NCBI GenBank assembly: GCA_963699055.1
Contig: CAVOTA010000002.1
Coordinates: forward strand, 496,001-560,000
Length of the DNA stretch: 64,000 nucleotides
Reading direction: 5' to 3'
DNA from: Bog-756 sp963699055
Lineage (GTDB): Bacteria > Actinomycetota > Acidimicrobiia > Acidimicrobiales > RAAP-2
The translations under genes were made by a program, and so were the position numbers. Shown piece by piece: positions 1-7,954 of the stretch (positions are counted from its first letter, which is position 1; each line of letters starts with the position of its first letter). The notes beneath the pieces were generated by a model. That model was not told the DNA's origin and ran no database searches. It was given only the letters and a program-made list of their open reading frames with translations.

Positions 1-602
1 GCGGTCCGGCGCCGGTGCGGCCGGCCGTCACCTCCGGTCCGGACGGCGATCTCGACGGCGCCACAGGCGACGAGCACCAGGACCAGCAGCGCGCCGGTCG
101 TGGCGGCTGAGACCCCGCCGGCGACCAGGTAGGCGAACCAGCGGACCTTGACCGCCCGTCCGGACCCCGCCCGCTGCCAACTGGCCGGGATCAGCTGGAT
201 CGCGGCACTGACGGCCACGGCAGGTACGGCCGCACCCGCCCCGGCGGCCAGACCCAGGACCCACCGTGGTGGGTGTGCGGACAGGAACAGGGCCGACAGC
301 GCCAGGATCATGGTCAACCCGGGAAGGATGAAGCAGATGCCGCCGACGACCGCGCCGAGCCGTCCCCGCAGACGCCACGCGCAGTAGATCGCCAGTTGGG
401 TGGAGGCGGGGCCCGGGAGGAGGTTGGTGGCCGCGATCCCGTCCTCGAACTCATGGGCCGTGAGCCAGCCCCGCTCGTCCACGCAGAGACTCCGGAAGAG
501 GGCGATGTGGGCAGGGGGACCGCCGAATCCGGTGGCACCGATACGTCCCCACTCACGGATGACCGTCCTGAGGGACACCGGCCGGCTCGAGGTCTCAGGC
601 AT
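1..602 (-). CDS. chrA: Chromate transporter ChrA-family protein, N-terminal part (runs off window)
   Basis: Reading the minus strand from the ATG at 602 gives a protein beginning MPETSSRPVSL, with the ChrA N-terminal hallmarks GFGGPPAHIALFR, then DGIAATNLLPGPASTQLAI, then several hydrophobic segments. The family is a membrane exporter of chromate, or possibly sulfate, driven by ion gradients. The C-terminal part lies beyond base 1, so I cannot tell whether it is the long fused or the short half-size form. The frame is open from 602 to the window edge. It lies upstream of nothing else on this strand within the window; the dehydratase at 669-2420 precedes it in the same direction, 66 bases away, so co-transcription is possible. 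The substrate is inferred from family only. Confidence 0.85.
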   Translation of the reverse strand, partial: MPETSSRPVSLRTVIREWGRIGATGFGGPPAHIALFRSLCVDERGWLTAHEFEDGIAATNLLPGPASTQLAIYCAWRLRGRLGAVVGGICFILPGLTMILALSALFLSAHPPRWVLGLAAGAGAAVPAVAVSAAIQLIPASWQRAGSGRAVKVRWFAYLVAGGVSAATTGALLVLVLVACGAVEIAVRTGGDGRPHRRRT

Positions 603-668
603 GGCCCGGGCAATCGTATGGCACGTGTCGTGGTGACGAGGATGCCGCTCCCCCACCCCCACCCGCCC

Positions 669-2420
669 TCAGTAGTAGATGGACGGCTCCGCTGCTCCAC
701 CCCGGCCACGGAGCACCGCGAAGTCGCATCCTTCGTTCGCCTGCATGACGTGCTGCTCGAAGAGGGCACCCCAGCCACGCTCGAACCGGGGTGGAGGCCC
801 GGTCCACGCCTTGCGACGTGCCGTCAGTTCATCGGGGCTGACCAACAGCTCGAGCCGCCGGCCGGGAACGTCCAACTCGACGAGGTCTCCGTCACGGACC
901 AAGGCGAGCGGTCCACCGATGAACGACTCGGGTGCGATGTGGAGAACCGTCGTGCCGTGACTCGTCCCGCTCATGCGGGCGTCACTGATCCGGACCATGT
1001 CACGCACACCCCGCTGGATGAGCTTGAACGGCAACGGGATCATCCCCCACTCGGGCATGCCGGGACCGCCCCGAGGTCCGGCGTTCCGGAGGACGAGCAC
1101 CGACTCCGCCGTGACGTCGAGTTCGGGGTCGTTCAGGCGGCGGTCCAGGTCCGCCCGGTCGGCGAACACCACGGCCGGTCCCCGGTGCTGGCACAGCTCC
1201 GGACTGGCGGCACTGACCTTGATCACCGCACCGTCGGGTGCCAGGTTGCCGTGGAGGACGGCCAGTGCGAGCGGCCGGACCGGATCGTCGAACGGACGGA
1301 TCACCTCCTGGTTGCACACCTCGGCACCGGCGATGTTGTCACCGAGGGACCGGCCGTTCGCGGTCAGGCACGACGTGTCGAGATGGTGGCGGATCTGCTG
1401 CAACAGGGCCCGGAGGCCGCCCGCCTCGAAGAAGTCCTCCATCAAGAAGTGCCCCGAGGGCTCGACGTCGGCCAGCACGGGGATGTCCCGGGCGATCTCG
1501 TCGAAGAGCGACAACGGGACGGCGATGCCGGCTCGACCGGCGATGGCCGGAAGATGGATGGTGGCGTTGGTCGATCCTCCGAGCGCCATCATCGCCACGA
1601 TCGCATTGCGGAAGGATGCCGCATGGAGGATGTCCGAGGGCCGCAGCCCCTCCGTGGCCATGGCCACGGCGCGGCGGCCGGCATCTGCGGCCAGGCGCCG
1701 CTGCTGGGAGTTGCCGGCGGGGACCGAGGACGCTCCTGGCATGGTCATGCCGAGCACCTCGGCGATGGCCGTCATCGTCGACGCCGTTCCCATGACGTTG
1801 CACGTGCCCGGCGAACAGGCGTAGCCGTCCTCGATCTCGTACCAGTCGTCGATCGAGATGCTGCCGGCCACCAGCTCCTCCGAGTACTTCCACGCGGTGA
1901 CGGCCGCACCGAGCCGTTCACCCTTCCAATTGCCGTGCATCATGAACCCGGCGGGCACGTAGACCGACGGGAGGTCGGCGCTCACCGCCCCCATCAGGAG
2001 GGCCGGGGTCGTCTTGTCGCACCCGCCCAGGAGGACGGCCGCATCCAGCGGGTGGCTCCGCAGCACCTCTTCGGTCTCCATGGCCGCCAGGTTCCGGTAC
2101 AGCATGGTGGTCGGCTTCATCAGTGTCTCGCCCAACGACATCACCGGGATCTCCAGGGGAAATCCGCCCGCCGTCCAGATCCCCCGCTTGACGGCGTCGG
2201 CCACGTCCCGGAGGTGGGCATGGCAGGGGTTCGCATCCGACCAGGTGGTGACGATGCCGACCACGGGCTTGCCGTCGAAGTCCTCCAGCGAGAACCCGGA
2301 CTGCATCGTCCGACCCCGATGCTCGAACGAGAACGGACCCTGGCCGTACCAGCGCCTGCTGCGGAGCTCCACCGCCACGGGCGCGGGGGCGCCGGTCACG
2401 CCGTTCTCGTCAGGTCCCAT
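669..2420 (-). CDS. IlvD/Edd family dehydratase (dihydroxy-acid or sugar-acid dehydratase)
   Basis: A 583-residue protein of the iron-sulfur dehydratase family that removes water from 2,3-dihydroxy acids or aldonic acids. Visible family motifs are GIVTTWSDANPCHAHL near the N-terminus (cluster Cys), GCDKTTPALLMGA, a second Cys motif CSPGTCNVMGTASTM, ALGGSTNATIHLPAI, and the C-terminal SDARMSGTSHGTTVLHIAPE. Its length fits the family (about 550-600). The sequence around the Cys motif (ACSPGTC rather than ACGGMYT) looks more like the sugar-acid dehydratase branch than IlvD proper, so the substrate is uncertain. The open frame continues upstream to 2747, but homology-like sequence starts at the ATG at 2420, so I chose that. 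No isoleucine/valine biosynthesis genes are nearby. Confidence 0.88.
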   Translation of the reverse strand: MGPDENGVTGAPAPVAVELRSRRWYGQGPFSFEHRGRTMQSGFSLEDFDGKPVVGIVTTWSDANPCHAHLRDVADAVKRGIWTAGGFPLEIPVMSLGETLMKPTTMLYRNLAAMETEEVLRSHPLDAAVLLGGCDKTTPALLMGAVSADLPSVYVPAGFMMHGNWKGERLGAAVTAWKYSEELVAGSISIDDWYEIEDGYACSPGTCNVMGTASTMTAIAEVLGMTMPGASSVPAGNSQQRRLAADAGRRAVAMATEGLRPSDILHAASFRNAIVAMMALGGSTNATIHLPAIAGRAGIAVPLSLFDEIARDIPVLADVEPSGHFLMEDFFEAGGLRALLQQIRHHLDTSCLTANGRSLGDNIAGAEVCNQEVIRPFDDPVRPLALAVLHGNLAPDGAVIKVSAASPELCQHRGPAVVFADRADLDRRLNDPELDVTAESVLVLRNAGPRGGPGMPEWGMIPLPFKLIQRGVRDMVRISDARMSGTSHGTTVLHIAPESFIGGPLALVRDGDLVELDVPGRRLELLVSPDELTARRKAWTGPPPRFERGWGALFEQHVMQANEGCDFAVLRGRGGAAEPSIYY

Positions 2421-2731
2421 GTCGACACCACGCTCTCTGCTGATCGGAGGATCGCCCGGACGGTAGCGCAGGTCGATCAGTTCCCGTCGGACCGGGTCGC
2501 CGGCGGGCTCCCGACCGTCATCGGCTGCACCGGCACGCCGCCACCTCCCGAAGGGGCACGGTTCGCCCCGACCGCTGAAACGGAGGGGGGGACTCCCTCG
2601 TTGTACCGTGCGGATCAGGAAGCACCATGTGGCGGGCCCGGTTCCGCCCGCATGTCCGCCCCCTGGCCGCACCCGACCGAACGGCGGGATTCGCCGAGAG
2701 CCGCGCGAGCGCGGAGCAAGGATGGCAGGGC
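2421..2731. other. Divergent intergenic region, 311 bp, no gene seen
   Basis: This lies between the divergent dehydratase (minus) and TIG-protein (plus) genes. Long open frames cross it on both strands, but they are the usual by-product of high GC and show no family resemblance. It presumably holds both promoters; I could not find a convincing pair of -35 and -10 boxes. Confidence 0.5.
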
Positions 2732-3610
2732 ATGAAGCGAACAGCACTCGTCATGGCAGTCGGACTGACGGTGGTCGGCTTGGGAACCGTCGGCGCCTCG
2801 GGCGTGGCCTCGGCCACCAAGCCCAAGGTCCCGAGCATCAAGGAGATCACCCCGCAGCACGGTCCCGTCGGCGGGGGCACGACGGTCGAGATCCTCGGGA
2901 AGAACCTCGGCGGGGTCGTCAGCGTCGACTTCGGTGGCACCGCGTCCTCCCTGGTCACGCCCGTGTCCCAGTCGGAGGTCCTGGCGGTCACACCCGCCGG
3001 GACCGGGACGGTGGACACCACCGTCACCACCGGAGCCGGGACCAGCGCCACCGGGTCCTTCGACCAGTTCACCTACGTGACGACGCCGTCGATCCAGAAG
3101 CTGAACCCCAACGGCGGCACCACCCTGGGTGGCAACCGGGTGACCATCGCCGGGGCCGGCTTCACCGGGGCCACCGCCGTGTCCTTCGGTGGGACGCCCG
3201 CCACCAGCTTCACGGTGGAGACCGACCAGGAGATCGTGGCGGTCTCCCCCGCCGAGCCTGCGGGTGACGTCGACGTCTCCGTGACGTCTCCCACCGGTAC
3301 GACCCCGGTCGACCCGGCGGACGTCTTCGACTACTCATTGAAGATCCCGGAGATCACCTCGGTGGCGCCCGACTTCGGGCCGACGACCGGCGGCACCACG
3401 GTGACCATCACCGGGAAGCGGTTCAAGGACGTGTCGGCCGTCGACTTCGGCTCGACCCCGGCGCTCAGCTACACGGTCAACGACGTCAAGTCGATCACCG
3501 CCGTGGCGCCCCCCGGTACCGGAACCGTCGACGTCAACGTGACCAACGAGTCCGGGGTGAGCGCGGTCGGCAGCCCGGTGGACCAGTTCACCTACACGGG
3601 GGGTAGCTGA
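2732..3610 (+). CDS. Secreted IPT/TIG-domain protein (three repeats)
   Basis: A 292-residue protein with a Sec signal peptide (MKRTALVMAVGLTVVGLG, cleavage probably after ASGVASA) followed by three IPT/TIG immunoglobulin-like repeats. Each starts with a motif such as ITPQHGPVGGGTTVEILG, LNPNGGTTLGGNRVTIAG or VAPDFGPTTGGTTVTITG and ends with a DQFTYV-type strand. There is no membrane anchor or sorting signal, so it is probably released or held by other surface proteins. The repeats are the same type as those in the large proteins at 24-33 kb, but this gene is isolated on the opposite strand. I chose the ATG at 2732, after a purine-rich stretch, over the in-frame start at 2627 because it begins the signal peptide. 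Function beyond a surface or adhesive role is unknown. Confidence 0.85.
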   Translation: MKRTALVMAVGLTVVGLGTVGASGVASATKPKVPSIKEITPQHGPVGGGTTVEILGKNLGGVVSVDFGGTASSLVTPVSQSEVLAVTPAGTGTVDTTVTTGAGTSATGSFDQFTYVTTPSIQKLNPNGGTTLGGNRVTIAGAGFTGATAVSFGGTPATSFTVETDQEIVAVSPAEPAGDVDVSVTSPTGTTPVDPADVFDYSLKIPEITSVAPDFGPTTGGTTVTITGKRFKDVSAVDFGSTPALSYTVNDVKSITAVAPPGTGTVDVNVTNESGVSAVGSPVDQFTYTGGS

Positions 3611-3615
3611 CCCCC

Positions 3616-3652
3616 ACCCGTGCTGAGGTCACTCGGTGGCCTCAGCACGGGT
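3616..3652. terminator. Bidirectional hairpin terminator
   Basis: A perfect 13-bp stem (ACCCGTGCTGAGG at 3616-3628 pairing with 3640-3652) with an 11-base loop. It sits directly after the TIG protein stop and before the end of the convergent monooxygenase gene, so it can serve both. There is no long T tract, as is usual in high-GC actinobacteria. Confidence 0.8.
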
Positions 3653-3683
3653 GCCGGGTGCGCCCGGCCCACGGTGCACGCCG

Positions 3684-5144
3684 TCACGGCGCCCCGAACC
3701 AGGTGGTCAACGCCGCACGCAGCCCGACGTCGGTGCCGACCCCCACCCAGGCCACGTAGCCGTCCGGACGGACCAGCACGGCCGTGGGTGGGGTGACCGG
3801 ACCGAGCACCGGGAGCTCCCACGGCCCGTCGTACCCGGCGTCGACCCGTCGGACCCGGTCCGTCCACGGGCCGAGGTCGGACCCTCCGGGCCCACCGAGG
3901 TCGAGGAACAGCGGCATGGCGTCGTGGAGCTCCGTGTACAGACGGAGCGGATCCCCCGCCGCCGTCACGAGGTCCAGATCGGGCATCCGCCGTCCGAGCA
4001 GGGGGTGGCCCTCGCCGAGGTCGTAGTGGATGTCGAGCCCGGAGATGATCCCGGCGAGCAGCCGGCGGGGCTCGTCCAGGAGGGCCAGCTCGGTGACCAC
4101 CTCGACCAGGGCCTTGGACCGGTCGTCCCCCCGCTGCAGCAGGCCCGAGGCCATGGTGTGCCGCAGGGCGCGGGCCGCGACCGGGTGCCGCTCGTCGTGG
4201 TAGGTGTCGAGGAGTTCCTCGTCCGACGTCCCGGCGACCACCCGGGCCAGCTTCCATCCGAGGTTCACCGCGTCCTGCACACCGAGGCTGAGGCCCTGAC
4301 CCCCCACCGGGTAGTGGACGTGCGCCGAGTCACCGGCGAGGAGGACCCGCCCTGAACGGTAGCTCGCCGCCTGGCGCGTCATGTCGGTGAACCGTGAGAT
4401 CCAGACCGGGGTGTGGACACCGAAATCGGTGCCGAACACGGCGACGAGCGCCTCGCGCAGGTCCGCCAGCGTGGGTTCGGTGCCCGGACCGATCTGCCGC
4501 TCGGTGACCACGACCCGCACCGTCCGCCCGTCCTCCATCCGGTGGAGGCCGTGGACGCCGATGGCGTCGGTGCGGATCCCCTTGGGCGTCTCCTCGGTCA
4601 CCTCGACCTCGGCGATCAGGTTGCTCCTCGTCGGCTCCCAACCGGGGAACCCGATGCCGGCCGCCTTGCGGACCACGCTCCGGCCCCCGTCGCACCCGAC
4701 GAGGTACCGGGCCCGGACCGAACGTCCGTCGGACAGCTCCACGTCGACCCCGGTGCCGTCCTGCGCACAGCCCGTCACCTCGGTGCCGTAGCGGAGCTCC
4801 ACGGGAAGCTCGGCGACCCACTCGCCCAGGATCCGCTCGATCTGGTTCTGCCAGATCCCGAGCGAGTACGGATGGCGGGTCGGGAAGTCGCTCATGTCCA
4901 GCACGGTGGTACCGAACATGACGGCCTGCGCCACCTGCCCCTCGGCGAGGAACCGCTCGGCGACCCCGCGCTGGTCGAGTACCTCGATCGTGCGCGAGTG
5001 GAAACCGCCGGCCCGCGAGCCGACGAGCACGTGATCGGGACGCCGCTCGACGACGACCACGTCCACGTCGGCCAGGGCCAGCTCGGCCGCCAGCATCATC
5101 CCCGCGGGACCACCCCCGGCGATCACCACCGCATGTTCGTCCAT
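3684..5144 (-). CDS. FAD-dependent aromatic hydroxylase / monooxygenase (PF01494 type)
   Basis: A 486-residue flavoprotein of the para-hydroxybenzoate hydroxylase class, which uses NAD(P)H and oxygen to hydroxylate aromatic or polyketide substrates. The N-terminus carries the FAD-binding GGGPAGMMLAAELA, the middle has GCDGGRSVVRKAAGI (DG motif), and the second FAD motif is LLAGDSAHVHYPVGGQGLS. The C-terminal region (VLVRPDGYVAWVG) matches the thioredoxin-like tail of the rifampicin and polyketide hydroxylase subgroup. The ATG at 5144 follows GAGGGGTGG on the minus strand. The open frame continues to 5294 without homology. It is transcribed divergently from the HTH protein gene at 5333, which might regulate it. 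Confidence 0.88.
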   Translation of the reverse strand: MDEHAVVIAGGGPAGMMLAAELALADVDVVVVERRPDHVLVGSRAGGFHSRTIEVLDQRGVAERFLAEGQVAQAVMFGTTVLDMSDFPTRHPYSLGIWQNQIERILGEWVAELPVELRYGTEVTGCAQDGTGVDVELSDGRSVRARYLVGCDGGRSVVRKAAGIGFPGWEPTRSNLIAEVEVTEETPKGIRTDAIGVHGLHRMEDGRTVRVVVTERQIGPGTEPTLADLREALVAVFGTDFGVHTPVWISRFTDMTRQAASYRSGRVLLAGDSAHVHYPVGGQGLSLGVQDAVNLGWKLARVVAGTSDEELLDTYHDERHPVAARALRHTMASGLLQRGDDRSKALVEVVTELALLDEPRRLLAGIISGLDIHYDLGEGHPLLGRRMPDLDLVTAAGDPLRLYTELHDAMPLFLDLGGPGGSDLGPWTDRVRRVDAGYDGPWELPVLGPVTPPTAVLVRPDGYVAWVGVGTDVGLRAALTTWFGAP

Positions 5145-5206
5145 GTGCCACCCCTCGATCCGTCGTCCTGCGTCCGTCGAGGAGATCATGCCCACCGGAC
5201 CGTCCG

Positions 5207-5235
5207 TTGATGCAAGCGGCCGGTGGCGGTAGATT
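5207..5235 (+). promoter_or_regulatory. Candidate sigma70-type promoter for the HTH gene
   Basis: TTGATG (5207-5212) and TAGATT (5230-5235) are separated by 17 bases, giving a good match to the vegetative consensus upstream of the plus-strand gene at 5333. The implied leader is about 90 bases. This is a consensus match only. Confidence 0.45.
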
Positions 5236-5332
5236 GGGCATGGCAGAGGGTGCGTGCTCCCCCCACCCGGTCGGTGCGCCGTCCCGGGCGCCACGACCGC
5301 TTGCAGGGCGGCCCGTCGGCAAGGGGGACCCG

Positions 5333-5704
5333 GTGCGAGAGACGGACTCCCGGATCATCGAGGCGATCGAGGACCTGATCGCGGCGAACCGAGCCGCCCG
5401 CCGGGTGATGCGTACCGGCGAGGACGTGCTGACCCGTGGGATCGAGCGCCTGCGGGCCGGGGAGAAGATCAGCGAGACGCTCGCCCACACACCGGCGGGA
5501 GTGCAGCGCGAGGCCACGCAGGAGGCGAACCACCGCATCGCCGTGGCCCGCCACGAGCTCCGGGTGCTCCTCATCGGGCGGTGCCTCGACGAGGGCATGC
5601 GCCCGTGGGAGATCGCCCGGGCGTGGGGGATGTCCCGCCAGCGGATCGACCGCTACATCCAGGAGCTGAAACAGAGGCCCGGCGACCCGGACGCCCCCGC
5701 CTGA
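5333..5704 (+). CDS. Small helix-turn-helix protein (hypothetical)
   Basis: A 123-residue mostly helical protein. The N-terminal two thirds (RETDSRIIEAIEDLIAANR onwards) look like amphipathic helices, and the C-terminus has a clear helix-turn-helix, PWEIARAWGMSRQRIDRYIQ, of the kind seen in sigma-region-4-like or recombinase-type DNA-binding domains. I chose the GTG at 5333 because AAGGGGGA lies just upstream and the sequence before it is low-complexity. The longer open frame starts at 5207, inside the likely promoter. It is divergent from the FAD monooxygenase, so it is a candidate local regulator, but nothing in the sequence shows its target. Confidence 0.6.
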   Translation: MRETDSRIIEAIEDLIAANRAARRVMRTGEDVLTRGIERLRAGEKISETLAHTPAGVQREATQEANHRIAVARHELRVLLIGRCLDEGMRPWEIARAWGMSRQRIDRYIQELKQRPGDPDAPA

Positions 5705-5767
5705 CCGGCCGACCGGCGCCCGCGCTCGGACGGGGACGACCGTCCCGGCGACGTCGAGCTCCTCCGT

Positions 5768-6859
5768 TCATCCACGGCCGACGACCACCGACTGGAGCGA
5801 CTGGAGCACGAGACCGGCCGATGCCACGAGGAGCCACAGGCTGACTCCGAGCGCCAGCGGTCGCCACCCGGCGGCCCGGATCCGTCGAGGACGCGTGGAC
5901 AGTCCGATGGCGCTCAGGGCCATGGTGATCATCAGCCCCGCTGCCGTCGACAGCGGAACGTGCAGGTCCCGGGGCACCAGCCCGAGGGAGTCGAGCGCCA
6001 CCGCCACGAGGAACCACCCGACGAACACCGGCACCACCGTGCGGTAGGCGGTGCCCGTCACCGGACGGCCGGTGGTGGGACGGCGGGTGGACCCGTTCCT
6101 CCACGCCGACAGCACCAGGGCGATCGGAACGATCATCAGGGTCCGGGTGAGCTTCACCACCACCGCGTACGTACCGGCACCGTGCCCGAAGACGGCCGAG
6201 GTGGCGACCACCGAGGAGAGGTCGTTGACGGCGGTGCCGGCCCACAGACCGAAGGCGTGGGGTGACAGTCCGAGGGTGTGGCCGACGGCCGGGAACGTGA
6301 GGACCGCGGCCACGTTGCAGACGAAGATCGTGGCGACGGCGTACGAGACGTCGGCGTCGGACGCGTCGATCACGGCGTCCGTGGCCGCGATGGCCGAGGC
6401 GCCGCAGATCCCGGTGCCGACACCGATGAGGGTCCGCAGGTCGCGGGCCACCCCGAGCGCCCGACCGATGACCACTGCTCCCACCAGCGCCACTGCCAGC
6501 GTGCCCAGGAGGACCGGGAGGGACGATCCCCCGATGGCCACCACCTCGCCCACGGTGATCCCCGTGCCCAGGAGGACGACCGACGTCTTGAGGACCGACC
6601 GGGTCGCGAACTGCACGCCGGGGCGCACCCGAGGGGACGGCACCCGCAGGAGGGCCACGCCGGCACCGATCAGGACACCGAACACCGGGGGGCCCACGAC
6701 GGGGATCACCCGCCCGGCGGCGGAGGCCACCACCGTGATGGCGGTCACGAGGGCGAGGCCGGGCAGGAGCGCCCGGGCCCGGGCCCGACGGGTCCGGGCC
6801 GGACCGTGCGCCCCCGCCCCGGGGGCTCCGGGCGTGTCGAGTGCCGGGTGGGCTGCCAT
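5768..6859 (-). CDS. YeiH-type putative sulfate exporter (UPF0324 family)
   Basis: A 363-residue polytopic membrane protein with about ten hydrophobic segments. Family motifs include PVFGVLIGAGVALL, LKTSVVLLGTGITVGEV, GVGTGICGASAIAATDAVI, and GLWAGTAVNDLSSVVATSA. UPF0324 (YeiH/YadS) proteins are predicted sulfate or other anion exporters. The gene is divergent from a LysR-type regulator at 6930, an arrangement like the YeiH-YeiE pair of enterobacteria, which supports regulation by that protein. The ATG at 6859 opens a short polar N-terminus before the first membrane segment. Transport substrate is inferred from family and context. Confidence 0.85.
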   Translation of the reverse strand: MAAHPALDTPGAPGAGAHGPARTRRARARALLPGLALVTAITVVASAAGRVIPVVGPPVFGVLIGAGVALLRVPSPRVRPGVQFATRSVLKTSVVLLGTGITVGEVVAIGGSSLPVLLGTLAVALVGAVVIGRALGVARDLRTLIGVGTGICGASAIAATDAVIDASDADVSYAVATIFVCNVAAVLTFPAVGHTLGLSPHAFGLWAGTAVNDLSSVVATSAVFGHGAGTYAVVVKLTRTLMIVPIALVLSAWRNGSTRRPTTGRPVTGTAYRTVVPVFVGWFLVAVALDSLGLVPRDLHVPLSTAAGLMITMALSAIGLSTRPRRIRAAGWRPLALGVSLWLLVASAGLVLQSLQSVVVGRG

Positions 6860-6916
6860 GGACCCATCGTCGGGCCGGTCACCGGTTCCCGGTAGCCCGC
6901 AATCCGTGGGCTTCCT

Positions 6917-6931
6917 ATAAGGTTTCCTTAT
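6917..6931. promoter_or_regulatory. LysR-type operator overlapping a start codon
   Basis: ATAAGGTTTCCTTAT is a perfect 6-3-6 inverted repeat with the T-N11-A architecture of LysR-type binding sites. Its right end includes the first two bases of the ATG of the LysR gene (6930-6932). It lies in the only intergenic space between that gene and the divergent exporter. Confidence 0.65.
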
Positions 6932-7850
6932 GCCCCTCGTCGAACCGGTTCCCGACGTCCGTTCCCTGGACCTGCTCACCAGCGTGGCCGAGCTCGGGTC
7001 GATCCGCCGGGCCGCCGCCGCCCACCACATCAGCCAGCCCGCGGCCAGCATGCGGCTCCGGTCGCTGGAGCGGGTGCTCGGCCTCGACCTGCTGGACCGC
7101 TCCGGAGGTCGGGCCCGGCTGACCGCGACCGGTCAGGCCGTCGTGCACTGGAGCGGGACCGTGCTCGACGGCATGCGGGAGCTCCTCCTCGGGACCGCGG
7201 CCGTCCGATCCGAGGGACGGGCGACGCTGCGCATCGCCGCCAGCATGACGGTGGCCGACTACCTGGTGCCGAGCTGGCTGAACCGGCTGCGTGGGTCGGA
7301 CCCGGACGTGGCGGTGTCCCTGCGGATGGGCAACTCGGAGCAGGTCGCCGACATCATGCGGGTGGGAGGGGCCGACCTCGGGTTCACGGAGGGCCCGGAC
7401 GAGCCACCCGAGCTGCGCACCGAGGTGGTGGCCGGCGACGACCTGGTGGTCGTGGTGGGTCCGTCGCACCCGTGGGCCGGACGGCGCCGTCCGCTGTCGG
7501 CGGCCGACATCGCCGCCACGCCACTCGTCGTCCGGGAGCGGGGTTCGGGTACCCGGGAGGTACTCGAGCGCGCACTGGCGCAGTCGGGCTTCGCGGCGAC
7601 CCCCCTCGTCGAACTGGCGTCGACCACGGCCATCAAGAGTGCGGTGGCCACCGGGAGCGGTCCCGGGGTGCTCAGCCGCCTGGCCGTCGCCCCCGAGGTC
7701 GCTGACGGGCGCCTGGTGATCGTCGGGACCACCGGCATCTCGCTCGAGCGGGAGATCCGTGCGGTGTGGTCGGCCGACCGCCCGCCGACGGGAGCGGCCC
7801 GCCGACTGCTCGCGCAGATCGTCGAGGTAGCGGTCGGCGGGCGACGCTGA
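6930..7850 (+). CDS. LysR-family transcriptional regulator (YeiE-like)
   Basis: A 306-residue LysR-type regulator. Residues about 10-70 form the winged HTH (SLDLLTSVAELGSIRRAAAA, then HHISQPAASMRLRSLERVLG), followed by an effector-binding domain that begins TLRIAASMTVADYLVPSWL and contains the typical GGADLGFTEGP and DLVVVVGPSHPWA segments. The nearest family by motif is the CysB/CbbR/YeiE branch. It is divergent from the UPF0324 exporter and separated from it by 70 bases holding a palindromic site, so it probably regulates both genes. The ATG lies inside that palindrome and has no Shine-Dalgarno sequence, which suggests a leaderless or very short-leader transcript. The effector could be a sulfur compound, by analogy only. 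Confidence 0.9.
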   Translation: MPLVEPVPDVRSLDLLTSVAELGSIRRAAAAHHISQPAASMRLRSLERVLGLDLLDRSGGRARLTATGQAVVHWSGTVLDGMRELLLGTAAVRSEGRATLRIAASMTVADYLVPSWLNRLRGSDPDVAVSLRMGNSEQVADIMRVGGADLGFTEGPDEPPELRTEVVAGDDLVVVVGPSHPWAGRRRPLSAADIAATPLVVRERGSGTREVLERALAQSGFAATPLVELASTTAIKSAVATGSGPGVLSRLAVAPEVADGRLVIVGTTGISLEREIRAVWSADRPPTGAARRLLAQIVEVAVGGRR

Positions 7851-7895
7851 GCGGTGGCAGCCGGCGCACCCGGCGTCCTACGATGGGGCCGTCGG

Positions 7896-7927
7896 TGCCC
7901 TGGCCTGTTTTCCCGCAGGCCAGGGCA
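7896..7927. terminator. Bidirectional hairpin terminator
   Basis: A perfect 12-bp stem (TGCCCTGGCCTG at 7896-7907 with 7916-7927) around an 8-base loop that starts with T residues. It lies between the convergent LysR gene and TauE/SafE gene. Confidence 0.8.
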
Positions 7928-7954
7928 TCTGCGCGTCCCCGGCCCGGCGATCCG

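Noticed and set aside
273..2735. An 820-codon plus-strand open frame antisense to the dehydratase
   Set aside because: Its product is Arg/Gly/His/Pro-rich with no domain; the opposite strand encodes a full IlvD/Edd protein. It is a high-GC shadow frame.
5213..5332. Small stable RNA such as SRP RNA in the leader of the HTH gene
   Set aside because: The GC-rich leader has some pairing, but the GGAAGCAGC-type SRP core is missing and a promoter and ribosome site for the HTH gene explain the region.
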